NCBI RefSeq assembly: GCF_000721175.1
Contig: NZ_JOEZ01000030.1
Coordinates: 89,174 to 153,173 of the forward strand
Direction: 5' to 3'
Source of the DNA: Streptomyces anulatus
GTDB taxonomy: Bacteria > Actinomycetota > Actinomycetes > Streptomycetales > Streptomycetaceae
DNA: 64,000 bases
The notes below the pieces were generated by a model. That model saw nothing but the letters and a program-made list of their open reading frames with translations. It made no database searches and was not told the DNA's origin. Positions 25,647 to 33,478 of this stretch are shown piece after piece. The position numbers and the translations under genes are program-made. Within the stretch, counting starts at the first letter, position 1, and the number at the start of each line of letters is the position of its first letter.

Positions 25647-27377
25647 CTACCGCGCCATCTCGTACGCCCCCGACAGCGCCTCGACGCGCTCCCAGATCCG
25701 GGCCGAGCGGGCCGCGTCGACGACCGGGCGGCGTACCGCGCCCAGCGCCCACTCCTGCTGGTCCCCGGTGGCGGAGTCCTTGCCGTGCAGTTCGACGGCG
25801 TGCGCGGAGAAGTCGCGTACGAGCACGGCGAACAGTTCGTCGAGCAGGTCCTGGTCCAGGCCGGTCAGCCGGGCCTGCTCCAGGATCAGCTGGCCGTGGA
25901 CGACGAGGGCGAACAACTGGCCGACGGCGAGGAGGAGGTCGAGGTCGCGGCTCTGCTCCTCGTCGGGGGCGGCCGTCTCGACGAACGTGCACAGGGCGTC
26001 CGCCTGTTCGCGGAAGCGGGCGACGTTCGGCACCTCGGCGTACGCGTCGAACGCGGTGCGCCAGTCGTGAAAGCGTACGGAGCCGAGGCCGCGCGCCGGG
26101 CCCTGCCGGAACAGGAAGGCGTCGTCGGCGGCGTCGAGGCGGGTCGGGACGACCGGGTGGTCGACCGGGTTCAGCAGGTGGTTCCGCATGAACTTGAGGA
26201 TCAGCGCGAGGTTCACGTGGACCGTGCCCTCCAGCTTCGGCAGGCCCCGGATCTCGATGGCGGCCTGGGCGAAGTAGTTGTCCTTCTCGAAGCCCTTGGC
26301 GGCGATGACGTCCCACATGAGGTCGATGACCTTCTCACCCTCCGTGGTCACCTTCATCTTCGTCATCGGGTTGAAGAGGAGGTAGCGGCGGTCGTCGGGT
26401 CCGGCGGAGCGGAAGTAGTCGACGGCGCGGTCGCTGAACAGCTTCATCCCGACGAGCCGGACGTACGCGTCGGTCAGCTCGCGGCGCACGTGCGGGAACG
26501 CGGTGACCGGGCGGCCGTAGAGGATGCGGTTGCTCGCGTGGGTGACGGCCTCGTACATCGCGTGCTCGCAGATGCCGATGGAGGCGGTGCAGAGGTTGAA
26601 CTTGCCGACGTTGACGGTGTTGAGTGCGGCGTCGAAGGCGGCCCGGCCGGTGTGCAGGATGTCGGCGGGGGCGACCGGGTAGTTCTCCAGGCGGAACTCG
26701 CTGACGTACTTCGAGGAGTCGACGACGTTCTTCACGAGGTGGTACGCCTCGTGGCGGCTGTCGGCCGCGAAGAAGACGTAGCCGTCGGGGCCCTCGACGT
26801 CGGTGCGCCGGCCGAAGACGGAGACGAGACCGGCGGCGTTGCCGTTGCCGATGTAGTACTTGGAGCCGGACGCCCGGAAGCCGCCGGCACCGTCGCTGTC
26901 CGGCTCCAGCAGCATGTCCGTGGAGTAGATGTCGGCGCCGTGGGTCTTCTCGGAGAGGCCGAAGGCGAACACCTCACCCTGGGAGAGGAGTTCGGCCGCC
27001 CGGTCGCGGGCGGCGGCGTTGTCGCTCTGCCAGACCGGGCCGAGGCCGAGGATGGTCACCTGCCAGGCGTACCAGTAGTCGAGGCCGTAGAACCCCAAGA
27101 TCTCGTTGAGCGCGGCGATCCTCGCCGTGTCCCAGCGCTGCTCCTTGCCCCCCGCGGCGGAGGCAGGGGTGAGGAACGTGGCGAACAGGCCCTCCTTCGC
27201 GGAGAAGGCGAGGAAGTCGCCCAGCCAGGCGCGCGAGCGGTAGTCCTCGATCAGCCGGCGCTTGCCCCGCTCCTCGAACCAGTCGACGGTGGCACGCAGC
27301 AGCCTGCGGGTCTCGGGGTCGAAGTGCTGCGGGTCGTAGGTGCGCGGGTTGAACAGCAAGGACGCGGACTCAGCCAT
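25647..27377 (-). CDS. acyl-CoA dehydrogenase family protein
   Basis: 576 residues. FAFGLSEKTHGADIYSTDM, a flavin-binding middle region (SGSKYYIGNGNAAGLVSVFGR) and a helical C-terminal half (GICEHAMYEAVTHASNRILYGR) give the acyl-CoA dehydrogenase fold in the long form found in actinobacteria. It would oxidise an acyl-CoA with FAD, but the substrate is unknown. It follows a PadR regulator by 69 bp on the same strand and is probably controlled by it. Confidence 0.87.
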   Translation of the reverse strand: MAESASLLFNPRTYDPQHFDPETRRLLRATVDWFEERGKRRLIEDYRSRAWLGDFLAFSAKEGLFATFLTPASAAGGKEQRWDTARIAALNEILGFYGLDYWYAWQVTILGLGPVWQSDNAAARDRAAELLSQGEVFAFGLSEKTHGADIYSTDMLLEPDSDGAGGFRASGSKYYIGNGNAAGLVSVFGRRTDVEGPDGYVFFAADSRHEAYHLVKNVVDSSKYVSEFRLENYPVAPADILHTGRAAFDAALNTVNVGKFNLCTASIGICEHAMYEAVTHASNRILYGRPVTAFPHVRRELTDAYVRLVGMKLFSDRAVDYFRSAGPDDRRYLLFNPMTKMKVTTEGEKVIDLMWDVIAAKGFEKDNYFAQAAIEIRGLPKLEGTVHVNLALILKFMRNHLLNPVDHPVVPTRLDAADDAFLFRQGPARGLGSVRFHDWRTAFDAYAEVPNVARFREQADALCTFVETAAPDEEQSRDLDLLLAVGQLFALVVHGQLILEQARLTGLDQDLLDELFAVLVRDFSAHAVELHGKDSATGDQQEWALGAVRRPVVDAARSARIWERVEALSGAYEMAR

Positions 27378-27446
27378 GGCGGTTGCCTTCCGGGAAAGGT
27401 GAGGGTGAGGGTGGTAGTGGTTACGGAGGTGGCGGCCGGGTGCCGT

Positions 27447-28019
27447 TCAGGCGTCCGGACCCGACGCCTGCGCTGCGAGCCGTTGGAGCGTGTCGAGTAC
27501 GTCGTCGAGCCAGGCGATCGTCATGCGCTCGTACGCGATGCCGCCGCGCAGCACGACGTGCTGGAGCTCCTGGCCCGCGTCCGGCGACGCCGGGGCTTCG
27601 GGCCCGGTGAAGTCGCGCAGTTCCCCGGCGAGGTAGTGCGCGAGCCGGTCCCGGTGCACCTGGTGGTGCCGTTCTACCTCGCGGATCAGGGCGGCCGGGT
27701 CGTCGAAGGCCGCGCCGCGGATCTTCACGGCGAGGTCGTGCCGGAGGCTCTCGGGCTCGATCGGCTTGCGCAGCCACGCGGCGAGGGCCGAGCGGCCGGG
27801 CCCGGTGACGGAGTACTCCTTCTTGTCCGGCCGGCCCTGCTGCGGCACCTCGCGGACGAGGAGCAGACCGTCGGACACCATGCGCCCGAGCACGCGGTAG
27901 ATCTGCTGGTGGGTGGCGGTCCAGAAGTACCCGATGGACCGCTCGAACCGCCGGGCCAGCTCGTAGCCGGAGCCGGGCCGCTCCAGCAGGGAGACGAGGA
28001 TCGCGTGGTCGAGGGCCAT
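27447..28019 (-). CDS. PadR-family transcriptional regulator
   Basis: 190 residues. The N-terminal PadR winged helix (MALDHAILVSLLERPGSGYEL, THQQIYRVLGRMVSDGLL, GRPDKKEYSVTGPGRSAL) is followed by the helical Vir_act_alpha_C domain. A perfect 22-bp palindrome begins 12 bp upstream of its ATG, so it is very likely autoregulated. The acyl-CoA dehydrogenase downstream is the obvious target. Confidence 0.92.
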   Translation of the reverse strand: MALDHAILVSLLERPGSGYELARRFERSIGYFWTATHQQIYRVLGRMVSDGLLLVREVPQQGRPDKKEYSVTGPGRSALAAWLRKPIEPESLRHDLAVKIRGAAFDDPAALIREVERHHQVHRDRLAHYLAGELRDFTGPEAPASPDAGQELQHVVLRGGIAYERMTIAWLDDVLDTLQRLAAQASGPDA

Positions 28020-28030
28020 GCCGCGATCCT

Positions 28031-28052
28031 TCTATGCAACTCGTTGCATAGA
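28031..28052. promoter_or_regulatory. PadR-type operator
   Basis: TCTATGCAAC, TC spacer, GTTGCATAGA: perfect 10-bp arms. It lies 12-33 bp upstream of the PadR start codon on the minus strand, next to the AAGGA ribosome site, so bound protein would block initiation. Confidence 0.75.
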
Positions 28053-28118
28053 CAAGTCGTGGAGCCCGGGTGAGACACGGCTCACCCGGGTCCTGGCGGC
28101 CCCACCAGCAAAAGGGGC

Positions 28119-28143
28119 GTTTCGACCAGGCCCGGCAGGGCAC
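28119..28143 (+). promoter_or_regulatory. sigma-B-like promoter candidate for the stress SDR gene
   Basis: GTTT at 28119, 15-base spacer, GGGCAC at 28138-28143, 40 bp before the start codon. It has one mismatch to the Streptomyces sigma-B pattern GNNT-N14-16-GGGTAY. Confidence 0.35.
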
Positions 28144-28182
28144 CCAGAGCTCTGGGCACCGCCGAGCAGGAAGGGCAGGACC

Positions 28183-29070
28183 ATGACGAGGAACGAACCG
28201 CCTCAGGACCCGAACCGGCTGCACCCCCGTCCCGACTTCCCTCAGCAGGACCAGGAGCATCCCGGCTGGACCGGCCCCATGGATCCGCCGCCCGATCACG
28301 GCGAGGAGTCCTACCGGGGATCGGGACTGCTCGACGACCGGAAGGCCGTGATCACCGGAGGCGATTCCGGCATCGGCCGTGCGGTCGCGCTGGCCTTCGC
28401 GCGGGAGGGCGCGGACGTGGTGCTGACCCACCTTCCCGAGGAGGAGAAGGAGGCCCAGGAGACCGTCCGCCTGGTGGAGCAGGCAGGCCGCCGGGCCGTG
28501 CCCGCCGTCTGTGACGTCCGGGACGAGAAGCAGTGCCGTTCGCTCGTGGAGCGGGCCGTGTCGGAGTGCGGCCGGATCGACGTCCTCGTGAACAACGCGG
28601 CGTACCAGATGTCCCAGCCCGACGGGATCTCCGCGATCTCGACCGAGCAGTTCGACCGTGTGATGCGCACCAACCTGTACGGGATGTTCTGGCTGTGCAA
28701 GACCGCGCTGCCGCACATTCCGGCGGGCGGCTCGATCATCAACACCACCTCGGTGCAGGCGTACAAGCCGAGTCCGCATCTGCTCGACTACGCGATGACG
28801 AAGGGCGCGATCGTCACGTTCACGCAGGGCATGGCCCAGATGCTGGCCTCCGACGGCATCCGCGTCAACGCGGTGGCCCCGGGCCCCGTCTGGACGCCCC
28901 TCATTCCGGCGACCCTGCCGGACACCGCCGAGTTCGGGAAGCAGAGCCCGCTGGGCCGCCCCGCGCAGCCCTCCGAGATGGCGCCCGCCTACGTCTTCCT
29001 GGCCTCCGCGAACGCCTCGTTCATCACCGGCGAGATCATGAACGCCACCGGCGGCACGCCGCTTCCCTGA
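28183..29070 (+). CDS. SDR family oxidoreductase (YdaD/YghA general-stress type)
   Basis: 295 residues from ATG 28183 (AAGGGCAGGA upstream). A proline-rich N-terminal extension (residues 1-48, HPGWTGPMDPPPDHGEESY) precedes the SDR core: TGGDSGIG, NNAAYQ, and YAMTKG with the catalytic Tyr and Lys. The long N-terminus with this Pro/Asp pattern marks the YdaD/YghA branch; Bacillus ydaD belongs to the sigma-B general-stress regulon. A sigma-B-like promoter candidate lies just upstream. Confidence 0.9.
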   Translation: MTRNEPPQDPNRLHPRPDFPQQDQEHPGWTGPMDPPPDHGEESYRGSGLLDDRKAVITGGDSGIGRAVALAFAREGADVVLTHLPEEEKEAQETVRLVEQAGRRAVPAVCDVRDEKQCRSLVERAVSECGRIDVLVNNAAYQMSQPDGISAISTEQFDRVMRTNLYGMFWLCKTALPHIPAGGSIINTTSVQAYKPSPHLLDYAMTKGAIVTFTQGMAQMLASDGIRVNAVAPGPVWTPLIPATLPDTAEFGKQSPLGRPAQPSEMAPAYVFLASANASFITGEIMNATGGTPLP

Positions 29071-29124
29071 GCCGACCGGCGTGATTCGGAGCGCGCCGGT
29101 GCCGGGAAGGCGCGATGATTGCCC

Positions 29125-29475
29125 GTGAATCCACGGGCAGCACCGATTCTCGACGCTCTCGCCGCCGACCCCGAGCGGGGCTTCTCCCGCCCGGGCACAA
29201 GCACGCCCGGGGCGCATCCCCCGCCGTACGCGCCGTGCTGGGCGACACGGTGTTCCACTGCGACGTGCCCGCCACGGGCGGGCGGACGAGCGGCGGGGGG
29301 AAGTCCGCCGAGCCGCGGCGGGCCGAGGACCTGATGGGCGACGCCGTCCACGCCGAGCACGTTCATCTCCACCTGCGGCAGTTCCTTCTCGGTGAAGGCC
29401 GCCATGCTCAGCGTGGCCGCACCGCACCAGAAGCTGCTGGTCGCCCGGGACGCTCACAAGTCCGTCATCGCCGGC
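29125..29475 (+). pseudogene. Orn/Lys/Arg decarboxylase remnant (truncated, frameshifted)
   Basis: Three successive frames give consecutive pieces of an aminotransferase-fold decarboxylase: APILDALAADPERGFS, then PPGHKHARGASPAV and EDLMGDAVHAEH, then FISTCGSSFSVKAAM and VARDAHKSVIAG. The shifts are near 29190 and 29360. After 29475 similarity stops, so about 117 of roughly 480 residues remain and the PLP lysine region is gone. The gene is dead. It precedes a second broken gene. Confidence 0.8.
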
Positions 29476-29615
29476 CGAAACCGAGAAGGACAGCTCCGCT
29501 TCCGTTCGGGGCATTCTGCGGCACCGACGCGTATCCATGAGCTTGACGGGGCACCCGTGTCGCCGTGCCCCCGACCGGCACCCCTCCCCCCCCAGCACGA
29601 AGGAGACACTCCGTC

Positions 29616-30214
29616 ATGCGTGCCATCGCCCTGGTCTGTACGTTGAACGCCTCGCCCGCCCCCTCCAGCAGCCACCATCTCGCCGAGCAGGTCATGGCCG
29701 CGTTCTCACGCCATGACGTGCCGGGCGAGATCGTCCGGATCGCCGACCACGACGTCCGGCCGGGAATCGGAGTGGACCTCGGCGACGGTGACGCCTGGCC
29801 CGTGATCCGGGAGAAGGTCCTGGCCGCCGACATCCTCCTGATCGCCACGCCATCTGGCTCGGCCACCCGTCCAGCGTCTGCCAGCGGGTCCTGGAACGGC
29901 TGAACGCCGAGTCCTCCGAGACGGACGACCAGGGCCGCCCGCACACCTACGGCAAGGTCGCCGCCGTAGCGGTCGTCGGCAACGAGGACGGCGCGCACAA
30001 AGTGAGCGCCGACGTGTTCCAGGGGCTGAACGACGTCGGCTTCTCGCTGGCCCCCGGAGCCGTCACGTACTGGGTGGGCGAGGCCATGCACGGCACCGAC
30101 TACCAGGACCTGGACACCACGCCCGACGCCGTCGCCTCGACCACCGAAGCCCTCGCGGCGAACGCCGTCCACCTGGCCCGCCTGCTCGCCGACCACCCCT
30201 ACCCGGCCTCCTGA
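29616..30214 (+). pseudogene. NADPH-dependent FMN reductase/flavodoxin-like gene with a single frameshift
   Basis: ATG 29616 has an AAGGAG site upstream and gives MRAIALVCTLNASPAPSSSHH, an NAD(P)H:FMN oxidoreductase N-terminus. At about 29850 the frame ILLIATP breaks and continues one base out of register as IWLGHPSSVCQRVLERL to a normal end at 30214. One missing base explains this; the two parts sum to a full-length protein of about 199 residues. It could be a true mutation or a sequencing error. Confidence 0.8.
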
Positions 30215-30408
30215 CGGCCCGTGGGCCGCGCACGGTGTCGGCCCCTCCCGCCGCGAGAGGCCGACGTGTCCGGCGGGCACCACGGCTGCGCAGTTCGGCC
30301 CCCGGGATCGTGGAGGCGACCCGCAGCACGCGGTGAAGCGTGCGGTGGTCACGAGGCCGGGTGTGCACCAGGCGCGGGAAACTCGTCCTTGTCCGTGGGG
30401 CAGAACAT

Positions 30409-30432
30409 GTTTCGCAACCTGTACAGGGGTAC
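30409..30432 (+). promoter_or_regulatory. sigma-B-type promoter
   Basis: GTTT at 30409-30412, 14-base spacer, GGGTAC at 30427-30432: an exact match to the S. coelicolor sigma-B pattern GNNT-N14-16-GGGTAY. It points at the plasmid-stabilisation-like and DUF5709 genes, leaving a leader of about 230 bp. Confidence 0.65.
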
Positions 30433-30593
30433 TCCGGCTGATAGGTATCCGGCGTACGCGGAGCTCAGGCGCCGACGGGTTGGGAAAGCAGCCATCGGCG
30501 CCGCCCCTGAGGCGGTGTCGCTCCCGCTCGGTGCCGGCGGGCGCGCCGTTCCGGTCGTCGTCGTTCAGGGGGATCTACGGAAAACGCGGTGGG

Positions 30594-30613
30594 CGCCCCT
30601 CGGAAGAGGGGCG
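30594..30613 (+). other. leader hairpin with GGAA (GNRA) tetraloop
   Basis: CGCCCCTC-GGAA-GAGGGGCG: a perfect 8-bp stem capped by a GNRA tetraloop, 60 bp before the plasmid-stabilisation-like gene and inside the predicted sigma-B transcript. It could stabilise the leader or terminate transcription. The rest of the 30215-30673 gap holds no gene I can support. Confidence 0.5.
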
Positions 30614-30673
30614 TCACCGCATCGGTGCAGGCCTTGTCGCCCGACGGCGGCGAGGCGGAGAAGGGAGCTCGTC

Positions 30674-31000
30674 ATGCCGGCCGGATCCAACAGGAAGCGT
30701 GAGCGCCAGTACGAGCACATCAAGGAGAGCCAGGAAGAACGGGGCACGTCCACGGGGCGCGCGAAGGAGATCGCCGCCCGGACCGTGAACAAGCAGCGTG
30801 CCCGGTCGGGTGAGTCCAGGACGGCGAGCAGAACCTCCACCCACGACAAGAAGTCCGCCTATCAGCGCGGCGGCGAATGCTCCCACAAGGGCGCACAGGG
30901 GCCCACGAAGGACCAGCTCTACGAGGAGGCCAAGAAGAAGAACATCGGCGGGCGTTCCTCCATGAGCAAGGAGGAGCTCCGGAAGGCTCTCGGACGCTGA
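30674..31000 (+). CDS. plasmid-stabilisation-like small basic protein
   Basis: 108 residues. MPAGSNRKRERQYEHIKES and GRAKEIAARTVNKQRARSGE give a highly basic N-terminal half; the C-terminus TKDQLYEEAKKKNIGG followed by SSMSKEELRKAL is a SAP/Rho-N-like helix-extended-helix motif that may bind nucleic acid. Streptomyces homologues are annotated as plasmid stabilisation protein although chromosomal. A sigma-B-type promoter upstream suggests stress induction. Confidence 0.85.
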   Translation: MPAGSNRKRERQYEHIKESQEERGTSTGRAKEIAARTVNKQRARSGESRTASRTSTHDKKSAYQRGGECSHKGAQGPTKDQLYEEAKKKNIGGRSSMSKEELRKALGR

Positions 31001-31042
31001 CGCGCGGGAGCACTCCCCGGCCACACCACGGAGGAGCAGAGG

Positions 31043-31516
31043 ATGTCCGAAGAGGCGCGCGGCGACGATGTGTATCAGCCGCAGGACGATGACGGCCAGG
31101 ATCCGCCGAACGACGAACTCGACATGGAGAACGCGCTCGGCGAACGGGACTTGGACGACACGATGGAAGAGGGCTACTCCCCGCCCGAACGCCCTCTGGC
31201 CGTCGACGAGTACGGCACGACGGGGGCGGAGGAGCGCCAGGGCGAGTCCCTCGACCGTCGGCTGGCGCGGGAGGTCGACGACGTGGAGCCGCCGGACGGC
31301 GACGGCATCGGCGATCTCGCCGGGGGCGAGGGCGAGCCGCTGGAGCGGACCGGCCGTGAGGAGCGTGCCGGACGGCTCGGTGCGGCGGAGGACCCGACCG
31401 CGCGTCGGTCCGGTGTCTTCGCCGAGGACGTGGGCATCGACGGTGGCGCCGCGTCCGCAGAGGAAGCGGCCGTGCACGTCACGGACGAGGCGGACGGCCG
31501 GGGACGCCGGGACTGA
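31043..31516 (+). CDS. DUF5709 family protein
   Basis: 157 residues, very acidic and probably disordered. The signature YSPPERPLAVDEYGTTGAEE followed by GESLDRRLAREVDDVE is that of DUF5709. It lies 42 bp after the plasmid-stabilisation-like gene and probably shares its sigma-B-like promoter. Function is unknown. Confidence 0.85.
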   Translation: MSEEARGDDVYQPQDDDGQDPPNDELDMENALGERDLDDTMEEGYSPPERPLAVDEYGTTGAEERQGESLDRRLAREVDDVEPPDGDGIGDLAGGEGEPLERTGREERAGRLGAAEDPTARRSGVFAEDVGIDGGAASAEEAAVHVTDEADGRGRRD

Positions 31517-31555
31517 CGGCGCTCCACGCCCCCGTACGCGTACGTCGACCGCGCC

Positions 31556-32908
31556 TCAGGGAAGCGCCACGGCGGGCCCGCTACGCGGCGGGCCCGTACG
31601 CACGGCGATCATCGCGATGTCGTCGTTGCGGTCGTCGACCAGGCCGCTGAGCAGTTCGTCGCAGAAGGTCTCCAGCGGTTCCCGGGCCAGGGCCGCCGCG
31701 TGCTGCCGCAGGCGGGCGAGGCCGCGGTCCAGGTCTTCGGACCGGCGCTCGACGAGGCCGTCGGTGTACAGCAGCAGGGTGGATTCGTACGGCAGCCGTT
31801 CCACGGCCGCCGGACGGTGGCTCTCGGGATCCATGCCCAGCAGCATGCCCCGTCCTTCCGTCAGGAACCGGGTCTCTCCGCCGTGGGTCACCAGCAGGGG
31901 CTCGGGATGGCCGGCCACCGCGTAGCGGAACTGCCAGGGCTCATCGGCCGCCGTCCGCTCGACCAGACCGTAGACGCAGGTGAGCGTCTGATGCGGAGAG
32001 AGGATGTGGTGAGCGGCGTCCAGCCGCGCCAGGATCTTGCCCGGTGGCTCCTTCCGGTCGCAGGCGATGCCCCGGAGCATGTTGCGGGTCTGGCTCATCA
32101 TGATCGCCGCCCGGAGGTCGTGCCCGGCGATGTCGCCGATGATCAGGGTCAGGGCCCCGTCGGGCAGCACGAAGGCGTCGTACCAGTCGCCGCCGACCCG
32201 CGCGGTGGCCGTCGCCGACTGGTACCGGGCGGCCAGTTCGAGCGGCGCGTCCGCGGGCAGGCCGGGCAGCAGTGACCGCTGCAGGCGCTCCGCGGTGTGC
32301 TGCACCTGCGAGTGCAGGCGGGCGTTGTCGATGGCCAGGGCCACCCGGTGGGCCAGGTCCTCGACCAGGACGAGGCTCTCTTCCGTGAGCGCCGCCTCGG
32401 GGCGGGTGCGCGCCAGGGTCAGTACGCCGAACACCTGGCGCCGCGCTCTCAGCGGAGCGACCACCGCCGTGTCGGTCGCCAGCCTCTCGAAGAGTTCCCG
32501 CTCGCTGGCGTGGAGCGGGTCCGTGCCCTCCCGCGAGGCCGGGAAGCCGGTGAGGAGCACGGGGCCGACCCCCTGCAGGGCCCGGGCCGCGTGCGCCCGG
32601 GACCCCTCCGCCGCCGGCAGCAGTCCTTCGTACAGGCCGGGACACGCGGCGTCGGCGTAGCGGTGCTCGACGACGACGCGGCGCAGTCGTCCCTCCTCCA
32701 GCAGGTCGACGGCGCACCAGTCGGCGAGGCTCGGGACCAGGGTCCGGCACAGCCGGCGGATGCCGGTGTCCATGTCGAGTGTGCTGGCCAGGGCCTCGGC
32801 GGCGTTGGTGAGGAGGGTGAGCCGGTCGAGCGCCTGCTGTACCCGGGCGTCGACCTCGTGGACATCCGCTCCGTGGGCCGCAGGCCCCGTGCTCCGTGGC
32901 GAACTCAT
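31556..32908 (-). CDS. GAF domain-containing SpoIIE-type PP2C phosphatase
   Basis: 450 residues. A GAF sensor domain covers about 30-195 (LTLLTNAAEALASTLDMDTG, VFGVLTLARTRPEAALTEE). The SpoIIE phosphatase domain covers about 205-440 with RVGGDWYDAFVLPDG and LIIGDIAGHDLRAA supplying metal-binding aspartates, and DDIAMIAVR near the end. There is no kinase domain. Such phosphatases act on anti-anti-sigma factors, which suits the sigma-B-like promoters nearby. It is the last of three same-strand genes. Confidence 0.92.
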   Translation of the reverse strand: MSSPRSTGPAAHGADVHEVDARVQQALDRLTLLTNAAEALASTLDMDTGIRRLCRTLVPSLADWCAVDLLEEGRLRRVVVEHRYADAACPGLYEGLLPAAEGSRAHAARALQGVGPVLLTGFPASREGTDPLHASERELFERLATDTAVVAPLRARRQVFGVLTLARTRPEAALTEESLVLVEDLAHRVALAIDNARLHSQVQHTAERLQRSLLPGLPADAPLELAARYQSATATARVGGDWYDAFVLPDGALTLIIGDIAGHDLRAAIMMSQTRNMLRGIACDRKEPPGKILARLDAAHHILSPHQTLTCVYGLVERTAADEPWQFRYAVAGHPEPLLVTHGGETRFLTEGRGMLLGMDPESHRPAAVERLPYESTLLLYTDGLVERRSEDLDRGLARLRQHAAALAREPLETFCDELLSGLVDDRNDDIAMIAVRTGPPRSGPAVALP

Positions 32909-32981
32909 GCCCGCTCCTCGTCTGGATCAGGGCTGTTCCGTGTCGGACCGGGCTCGTCCCGCGGCCCGCCCGGCGTCGCGG

Positions 32982-33463
32982 TCAGGTGCCTGGTTCCGCC
33001 GGCTGCTGCTTCCCGTCGGTCGACCAGCGCAGCAGAGCCCCGTGGCCGCCGACCGGCTCGGCCGTTCCGGTGGCCGCGTCTCCCCGATCGTCCGCCGCGA
33101 GGTCTTCGGCGGGCTCCGGAGACGGGCTTGCGTGCCGACGACGACCGCCTCCGCGCCGGTCGGCACCGCCGAACTCAGCAGCGCGTCGCCGGCGCGGACG
33201 GCGAAGGGTTCCCGTTCGCCGAACGCGCGGGCATCGGTCCGGCGCGGCGCGGACTGCTCGGGTCCCGGTCCGGCGATCGCCCTGCGCACCGCCGGACAGG
33301 TCTCCTGGTCCGCGCCCCGCCCGGCCAGGTCCTCACTGATCTGCCGTGCCTTGAGCTCTCGGCGGCTGAGCGTGGCTTCGTCGGCGAACGAGGTGTCGAG
33401 ATACACCGTCGCCCGGGGGCCCTGGTGTGCGTAGAGGGGCTTCGGGGGCGCGCGATCCATCAT
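32982..33463 (-). pseudogene. Rv2629/baeRF-family (eRF1-like) gene remnant with internal deletion and frameshift
   Basis: The N-terminus MMDRAPPKPLYAHQGPRATV is followed by YLDTSFADEA and LKARQISEDLAGRGAD, as in actinobacterial Vms1/Rv2629-like release-factor-fold proteins of about 370 residues. The middle is missing: from residue ~65 it jumps to DALLSSAVPTGAEAVVVGTQA. The true tail, GGHGALLRWSTDGKQQPAEPG, is read two bases out of frame and ends at 32982. Both a large deletion and a frameshift are therefore visible. It sits 15 bp after the alcohol dehydrogenase gene. Confidence 0.7.
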
Positions 33464-33478
33464 GTTCCTCCCGATCGG

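Noticed and set aside
30401..30673. N-terminal extension of the plasmid-stabilisation-like gene from an upstream in-frame ATG
   Set aside because: It would run over the sigma-B-like -10 element and the tetraloop hairpin, and its residues are low-complexity Arg/Gly/Pro; ATG 30674 has a GGGAGCTC ribosome site.
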